The translations under genes were made by a program, and so were the position numbers. The notes under the pieces were generated by a model. It saw only the letters and a program-made list of their open reading frames with translations, had not been told where the DNA came from and did no database searches. Shown one piece after another: positions 59,072 to 64,000 of a DNA stretch of 64,000 bases. The DNA comes from Anaerocolumna xylanovorans DSM 12503 (GTDB taxonomy: Bacteria; Bacillota; Clostridia; Lachnospirales; Lachnospiraceae): contig NZ_FRFD01000003.1 in NCBI RefSeq assembly GCF_900143645.1, forward strand, positions 930,001 to 994,000, read 5' to 3'. How positions within the stretch are numbered: the stretch's first letter is position 1; each line of letters starts with the position of its first letter.

Positions 59072-61429
59072 ATGGAAGATATTCTATATGGATTAATGGA
59101 CTGGGCAGGAATTGAGGCTATCGTTTACTCGGAAGAGGACCATCCACATAATATTTTGGGACCTCATCTGGTAGAGGAAGGACTGCTGATACAAACCTAT
59201 ATACCTACTGCAAGAGAAATAAAGGTCAAATTATACAAACAAGAGAAAGAGTATTTCATGACGAAGGAAGAGGAAGATTTCTTCGCTGTGCTGATACCGA
59301 AGCTTAAACGGATATCGGACTACACATTGGTTGTTACCTATGATAATGGAATAACCCGGGAAATAAAGGATCCATACTCCTATAATCAGATATTGACTGA
59401 TAAGGATTTAAGTAAATTCTCAGATGGTATACATTATAACATATATGATAAACTTGGTGCCCATCCTATGGAAATAAACGGAGTAAAGGGCGTACATTTT
59501 GCCGTATGGGCTCCTAATGCCGTAAGAGTAAGCGTAGTCGGAGATTTCAATCTCTGGGATGGCAGAAGACATCCTATGAACAGGCTGAAAGACTCCGGTG
59601 TTTTTGAACTATTTATTCCGGAGCTTACGGAAGGTGATATTTATAAATATGAAATAAAGGTAAAGGGCGGGATGGTTGTATTAAAGGCAGATCCTTATGC
59701 AAACCGTTCTGAACTGCGCCCCAATAATGCTTCTGTTGTCTGTGACTTAAGCCACTATCAATGGGAAGATAACGACTGGCTGAATACCAGAAAGTCAAAG
59801 GACTATAAAAAAGAACCTGTAAATATCTATGAACTGCACCTTGGCTCCTTTAAAAAGCCTGGCACAGAAGAAAGAGAATTCTATAATTACAGGGAGCTTG
59901 CTCCCATGATCAGTGATTATGTAATGGAAATGGGTTATACCCATGTAGAGCTGATGCCGGTTATGGAGCATCCCTATGACGGCTCATGGGGGTATCAGGT
60001 GACGGGATATTATTCGCCGACTGCCAGGTATGGAGCACCGGAAGATTTTATGTATTTTGTGGATTTTCTGCATCAGAAGGGTATTGGAGTTATTTTAGAC
60101 TGGGTGCCTGCCCATTTTCCTAAAGATAGTTTTGGACTTGCTTCTTTTGATGGCACCTGTCTGTATGAGCATTTGGACCCAAGGCAGGGTTCCCATCCTC
60201 ACTGGGGGACATTAATATATAATTATGGCAGACCCCAGGTTTCATTATTTCTGATTGCTAATGCACTGTTTTGGATAGATAAATATCATATTGACGGAAT
60301 GCGTATGGATGCGGTTGCTTCTATGCTTTACCTGGATTACGGCAAAAACGCCGGTGAATGGGTTGCCAATAAGTATGGCGGAAGAGAGAATTTGGAAGCA
60401 ATGGACATGTTAAAGCATTTGAACTCCATTGCAAAGAAGCGAAAAGACGGAGTCATGCTGATTGCCGAAGAATCAACGTCCTGGCCGAAAGTTACCGGTT
60501 CCCTGGAAGAGGGAGGCATGGGATTTGACCTTAAATGGAATATGGGCTGGATGAATGATTTTACTAATTACATGAAGGTTGATCCGCTCTTTCGAAAGGG
60601 ACGCCACGGGGAATTGACCTTTAGCATGGTATATGCCTACAGCGAGAAATTCATTCTTGTACTTTCCCATGATGAAGTAGTGCATGGGAAGGGTTCCATG
60701 ATACAAAAGATGCCGGGAAATCTGGAGGATAAATTTTCAAATCTAAGAATCGCCTATGGTTTTATGATGTGCCACCCCGGTAAAAAGCTGTTATTTATGG
60801 GACAGGATTTTGCACAGTACAGTGAATGGGATGAAAAGAAGGAAATTGACTGGAATCTGTTAAAGGAGGAGCGGAATGCTTCCCTGAATTTATATGTAAA
60901 AGAGCTTAATAATTTCTATCAAAAAAATCCTGCCCTTTATACTTTGGATTTTGAAGAAAAAGGCTTCGAATGGATAAGCTGTCTGGATGCCGACCATAGT
61001 ATTGTGGTATTTATAAGAAAAACGGAAAATGTAAGGGACACACTTCTCGTTGTATGTAACTTTACACCGGTTGTTTATGAGAACTTTTTGATAGGAGTAC
61101 CTTTTCCCGGAAAATATAAAGAAATATTTAACAGTGATTATGAACGCTTTGGCGGAAAAGGATACTGCAATAAAAGGATAAAGACTTCCAAGCAGACAGG
61201 CGCAGACGGCAGAGAAGATTCCCTGGCAATTACCGTACCGCCTTTAGGAATCACTATCTTTTCCTGTACACCGGTCAATACGGTAACAGAAAAGAAAACT
61301 GCTAAGAAAGCCGCAAAAGAAGTTACCAATGAAACTAAAAAGGAAACTGTGAAAGAAATCACAACAAAAGAAACTCCAAAAGGAGCTTCGAAAGAAGCAC
61401 CAAGGGGAAAAGGGAGGAAACATAACTAA
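59072..61429 (+). CDS. glgB: 1,4-alpha-glucan branching enzyme with basic tail
   Basis: A 785-residue GH13 branching enzyme that makes alpha-1,6 branches in glycogen. After an N-terminal carbohydrate-binding part comes FAVWAPNAVRVSVVGDFN, then the catalytic barrel with nucleophile D413 (GMRMDAV), acid E466 (LIAEES) and D534 (SHDEVVH). From about residue 735 to the end there is an unusual, lysine-, threonine- and glutamate-rich tail (KKTAKKAAKEVTNETKKE) that is probably disordered. GGAGGAGG precedes the ATG. The mscS-like gene overlaps its stop by one base. Confidence 0.93.
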   Translation: MEDILYGLMDWAGIEAIVYSEEDHPHNILGPHLVEEGLLIQTYIPTAREIKVKLYKQEKEYFMTKEEEDFFAVLIPKLKRISDYTLVVTYDNGITREIKDPYSYNQILTDKDLSKFSDGIHYNIYDKLGAHPMEINGVKGVHFAVWAPNAVRVSVVGDFNLWDGRRHPMNRLKDSGVFELFIPELTEGDIYKYEIKVKGGMVVLKADPYANRSELRPNNASVVCDLSHYQWEDNDWLNTRKSKDYKKEPVNIYELHLGSFKKPGTEEREFYNYRELAPMISDYVMEMGYTHVELMPVMEHPYDGSWGYQVTGYYSPTARYGAPEDFMYFVDFLHQKGIGVILDWVPAHFPKDSFGLASFDGTCLYEHLDPRQGSHPHWGTLIYNYGRPQVSLFLIANALFWIDKYHIDGMRMDAVASMLYLDYGKNAGEWVANKYGGRENLEAMDMLKHLNSIAKKRKDGVMLIAEESTSWPKVTGSLEEGGMGFDLKWNMGWMNDFTNYMKVDPLFRKGRHGELTFSMVYAYSEKFILVLSHDEVVHGKGSMIQKMPGNLEDKFSNLRIAYGFMMCHPGKKLLFMGQDFAQYSEWDEKKEIDWNLLKEERNASLNLYVKELNNFYQKNPALYTLDFEEKGFEWISCLDADHSIVVFIRKTENVRDTLLVVCNFTPVVYENFLIGVPFPGKYKEIFNSDYERFGGKGYCNKRIKTSKQTGADGREDSLAITVPPLGITIFSCTPVNTVTEKKTAKKAAKEVTNETKKETVKEITTKETPKGASKEAPRGKGRKHN

Positions 61430-62247
61430 TGGAGCATATCCTTGAATCAGCAAAAGAGATTATCCTGCACTCTTTAAGTGATATAGGAAAGAGTGTTATT
61501 GACAATGGCTTTACACTGATTATTAAAATCCTGATAACTCTTCTTGTTTACTTTATCGGGAAAAAGGTTATAAAGATGCTTCTTGATATGGTTGAGCGTG
61601 CCTTTAACAGAGGAAAGATGGAAGCCGGCGCGAAAGGTTTTCTGCTGGCTTTCATGCGTGCAATCTTTTATATAATACTTATCTGGATTATATTGGTTCA
61701 AATATTCAGTGTAAAAGATGCAAGCCTTGTTGCAGTATTGGGATCAGCCGGCTTAAGTATCGGTTTGGCATTGCAGGGAGGACTCTCTAACTTGGCCGGC
61801 GGAATAATTATCCTTTTGCTGCGCCCTTTTAAGGTGGGAGACTGCATTATCTACACCACTAACGAGGGAACGGTAATTTCCATTGATATTTTTTACACGA
61901 AGATGCTTACAGCAGATAACCGTTTGGTCGTTATGCCAAATGGAGCGTTATCAAATTCCAGTATTATAAATATATCCAATGAAAAAGAAAGAAGACTTGA
62001 TATTACCATAGCGGTTTCTTCTTCTGAAAATATTGACAGGGTAAAAAATATTTTAGATGGAATTATTAAGCAAAATGATAATATAATAAAAGAGACAGCA
62101 AATTCTATCTTTGTAAGCAGTTTCGATGCAGGAACTGTCAGCTTAAGTGTGAGGGTATGGGTCAAAACAGAAGATTATACGGCAGCAAAATCCAAGCTGC
62201 TGGAAAGCGTAAAAAAAGAATTTGAAGAAAATCAGATTAAAATGTAG
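61429..62247 (+). CDS. Small mechanosensitive channel (MscS family)
   Basis: A 272-residue MscS-type channel. Three membrane helices lie at about 25-130; the pore helix is rich in glycine and alanine (VAVLGSAGLSIGLALQGGLSNLAGG), with the cytoplasmic beta domain (RPFKVGDCIIYTTNEGTVISI) and a final alpha-beta domain behind it. GGGAGG precedes the ATG, which overlaps the glgB stop in TAATG. It protects the cell against osmotic downshock. A link with glgB other than shared transcription is not evident. Confidence 0.9.
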   Translation: MEHILESAKEIILHSLSDIGKSVIDNGFTLIIKILITLLVYFIGKKVIKMLLDMVERAFNRGKMEAGAKGFLLAFMRAIFYIILIWIILVQIFSVKDASLVAVLGSAGLSIGLALQGGLSNLAGGIIILLLRPFKVGDCIIYTTNEGTVISIDIFYTKMLTADNRLVVMPNGALSNSSIINISNEKERRLDITIAVSSSENIDRVKNILDGIIKQNDNIIKETANSIFVSSFDAGTVSLSVRVWVKTEDYTAAKSKLLESVKKEFEENQIKM

Positions 62248-62390
62248 GCATTTTAGAGGGAAAGTTAATAAAGTAAAGTAAAATAAGCCATTTGATTAAT
62301 AAAATAAGGTATGAAAAAGATTTTTAAAAAATGCTTTTCTTTTTTATAAAAAAGTGGTATTTTATCTGTAGGCAAAATTTAAGCCGGAGC

Positions 62391-62428
62391 AAAGACGTTC
62401 CCATGTTTTTTTTGGGGACGCTTTTTTT
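62391..62428 (+). terminator. Terminator in the glnN leader, possible attenuator
   Basis: CGTTCCC and GGGGACG pair (one G-U), extended by AAAG/CTTT with one bulge, followed by TTTTAT. It stands 80 bases before glnN, after AAGCCGGAGCAAAGA, which resembles leaders controlled by ANTAR-type antitermination. It may equally end the mscS transcript. The gap of 261 bases holds no gene. Confidence 0.55.
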
Positions 62429-62508
62429 ATACAGGTATGAAATCTATTTACTTGTATCCGAAATAAATTCATCAAAATAAAATATAAATGTGTGGAAGGA
62501 GTTTTTTT

Positions 62509-64000
62509 ATGGCAGAGAAATTGACTGAAATCTTTGGCGCTGATGTTTTTAACGAAGCCACTATGACAGAACGTTTACCCAAAAAAGTTTTTGCCGCTTT
62601 AAAGAAGACAATTAAAAACGGAGAAGAATTAGATCCTGAGATAGCTGATATAGTTGCAAATGCTATGAAGGACTGGGCAATCGAAAGAGGAGCAACTCAC
62701 TATACCCATTGGTTTCAACCGATGACAGGTATTACTGCTGAAAAACATGATTCCTTTATCAATCCTACCTCCGACGGTAAAATAATCCTTGAATTTTCCG
62801 GCAAAGAATTAATAAAAGGTGAACCGGATGCTTCTTCATTTCCTTCCGGCGGTTTAAGAGCAACTTTTGAAGCAAGAGGCTATACAGCATGGGATTGTAC
62901 TTCACCTGCATTTTTAAGAGAAGATGCCGCCGGTGTTACCCTTTGCATCCCTACTGCTTTTTGTTCCTACACAGGAGAAGCTCTTGATAAGAAAACACCT
63001 CTTCTTCGTTCTATGGAAGCAATCAGTGACCAGGCTGTTCGTATTCTTAAATTATTCGGACATGATGAAGTAAAATCTGTATCCTGTTCTGTTGGTCCGG
63101 AACAGGAATATTTCATTATAGACAAAGCAAAGTACTTAAAGAGAGAAGACTTGATCTTTACCGGACGTACCTTATTTGGTGCGCAGCCTCCTAAGGGTCA
63201 GGAAATGGAAGATCACTATTTCGGAAGCTTAAAGGAAAGAATTGCATCTTTCATGAAGGAAGTAAATGAAGAGTGCTGGAAGCTTGGTATCTTAGCTAAG
63301 ACACAGCACAATGAAGTTGCTCCTGCACAGCATGAATTAGCTCCTATTTATTCTACGGCAAATATTGCAACTGACCACAATCAGTTAGTAATGGAAATCA
63401 TGAAGAAGGTTGCTAACCGTCATGGTCTTGTTTGCCTGCTTCATGAGAAGCCTTTCGCAGGCGTTAACGGTTCCGGTAAGCATGACAACTGGTCTATCGT
63501 AACAGATACCGGAAAGAACCTGTTAGACCCCGGTAAAACACCTCATGAGAACATTCAGTTCCTTTTAGTCCTTACTGCTGTTATTAAGGCTGTGGATGAG
63601 AATGCTGATCTTCTTCGTCTTTCCGCTTCCAATGCAGGAAATGATCACAGATTAGGTGCAAACGAAGCTCCCCCGGCCATTATCTCTATCTTCCTTGGAG
63701 AGCAGTTAGAGGATGTTGTGAAGCAGCTTGTTGAAACAGGCGATGCTAAGAGCAGCAAGCAGGGCGGTAAGTTAAATATCGGTGTTCACACACTTCCCGA
63801 ATTAAAGAAGGATGCAACAGATAGAAACCGTACATCACCCTTTGCTTTTACAGGAAACAAATTCGAATTCAGAATGGTTGGATCTTCTATGTCTATTGCA
63901 GGTCCTAACACTACCTTAAATACAATCGTTGCTGATGCATTATGCGAATTTGCAGATGAATTGGAAGGTGCAGAAGATTTTGATATAGCTGTACATGATT
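62509..64000 (+). CDS. glnN: Glutamine synthetase type III (3' end outside window)
   Basis: The gene runs off the right edge; 497 residues are visible. It starts MAEKLTEIFGADVFNEATM and shows the GSIII-specific sequence THYTHWFQPMTG, FIPT-like substrate region (here FPSGGLRATFEARGYTAWD), catalytic blocks SCSVGPEQEYF, NEVAPAQHELAP, NGSGKHDNWS and the nucleotide segment NKFEFRMVGSS. GGAAGGAG precedes the ATG. The enzyme makes glutamine from glutamate and ammonia. Codon use is strongly biased, as for a highly expressed gene. The missing part is about 200 residues. Confidence 0.95.
   Translation, partial: MAEKLTEIFGADVFNEATMTERLPKKVFAALKKTIKNGEELDPEIADIVANAMKDWAIERGATHYTHWFQPMTGITAEKHDSFINPTSDGKIILEFSGKELIKGEPDASSFPSGGLRATFEARGYTAWDCTSPAFLREDAAGVTLCIPTAFCSYTGEALDKKTPLLRSMEAISDQAVRILKLFGHDEVKSVSCSVGPEQEYFIIDKAKYLKREDLIFTGRTLFGAQPPKGQEMEDHYFGSLKERIASFMKEVNEECWKLGILAKTQHNEVAPAQHELAPIYSTANIATDHNQLVMEIMKKVANRHGLVCLLHEKPFAGVNGSGKHDNWSIVTDTGKNLLDPGKTPHENIQFLLVLTAVIKAVDENADLLRLSASNAGNDHRLGANEAPPAIISIFLGEQLEDVVKQLVETGDAKSSKQGGKLNIGVHTLPELKKDATDRNRTSPFAFTGNKFEFRMVGSSMSIAGPNTTLNTIVADALCEFADELEGAEDFDIAVHD

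Overview
The window reads as a low-to-moderate GC chromosome segment of an anaerobic, Gram-positive clostridial bacterium, most likely a member of the Lachnospiraceae (Clostridium cluster XIVa). The clues are purine-rich AGGAGG-type ribosome binding sites, a type III glutamine synthetase, oxygen-sensitive iron-sulfur enzymes (two-subunit L-serine dehydratase, IlvD), an Feo iron system with a FeoB-associated cysteine-rich membrane peptide, an S-layer-type surface protein, and a desulfoferrodoxin domain. Most genes are on the + strand, in short operons separated by clear intrinsic terminators. No tRNA, rRNA, CRISPR array, transposase or phage gene was seen. The species assignment is inference from gene content.

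Layout: 1-8.4 kb holds the end of a radical SAM gene, a Gfo/Idh/MocA oxidoreductase, a complete Bce-type peptide-antibiotic sensing and efflux module (response regulator, kinase, ATPase, permease) with a recognisable BceR-type box, and sdaAB-sdaAA. 8.4-11.1 kb is a PadR / HAAS (DUF1700) / DUF4097 / PspC envelope-stress-like operon. 11.2-14.4 kb has argS and a DUF815 ATPase. 14.4-18 kb is an iron operon, feoA-feoA-feoB-Cys-rich peptide-Fur-like regulator, whose Fur-like protein lacks the usual metal-site residues and carries a cysteine-rich tail. 18.2-20.2 kb is a YtrA-type GntR regulator with an ABC transporter. 20.2-26.3 kb has a tRNA-modification cluster (cysteine desulfurase, TtcA-like, QueA) and the aromatic genes tyrA and aroF on the - strand. 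26.5-31.2 kb has an EF-G paralogue and a DUF1538 membrane protein followed by two PII-like proteins, a good candidate for an undescribed PII-controlled transporter. 31.4-37.7 kb holds a YgiQ radical SAM protein, a class I amidotransferase-like hydrolase, an aldose epimerase, a HAD phosphatase, aroK, aroQ and efp.

37.8-46.2 kb is an accessory stretch of small, lineage-specific genes: acetyltransferases, secreted proteins, a lipoprotein, an HTH regulator fused to a complete desulfoferrodoxin, a degenerate GIY-YIG protein, a DUF998 membrane protein, an SdpI-like protein with a membrane-bound XRE regulator, and an EamA half-transporter. 46.3-55 kb returns to core metabolism: pepT, ilvD-ilvB, and serC-serA followed by a DUF1015 protein that could supply a missing step of serine synthesis. 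55-62.2 kb has a large secreted YcdB/SLH-like protein, manA, a DUF624 membrane protein, glgB and an MscS channel. The window ends inside a type III glutamine synthetase gene preceded by a leader terminator.

The amino-acid theme is strong. Serine is made (serC, serA) and degraded (sdaAB/AA); branched-chain and aromatic pathways are present in part; and nitrogen assimilation (glnN) and PII-like proteins are close by. Start codons were chosen mainly from ribosome binding sites and family starts, so several coding regions are shorter than the longest open frame.
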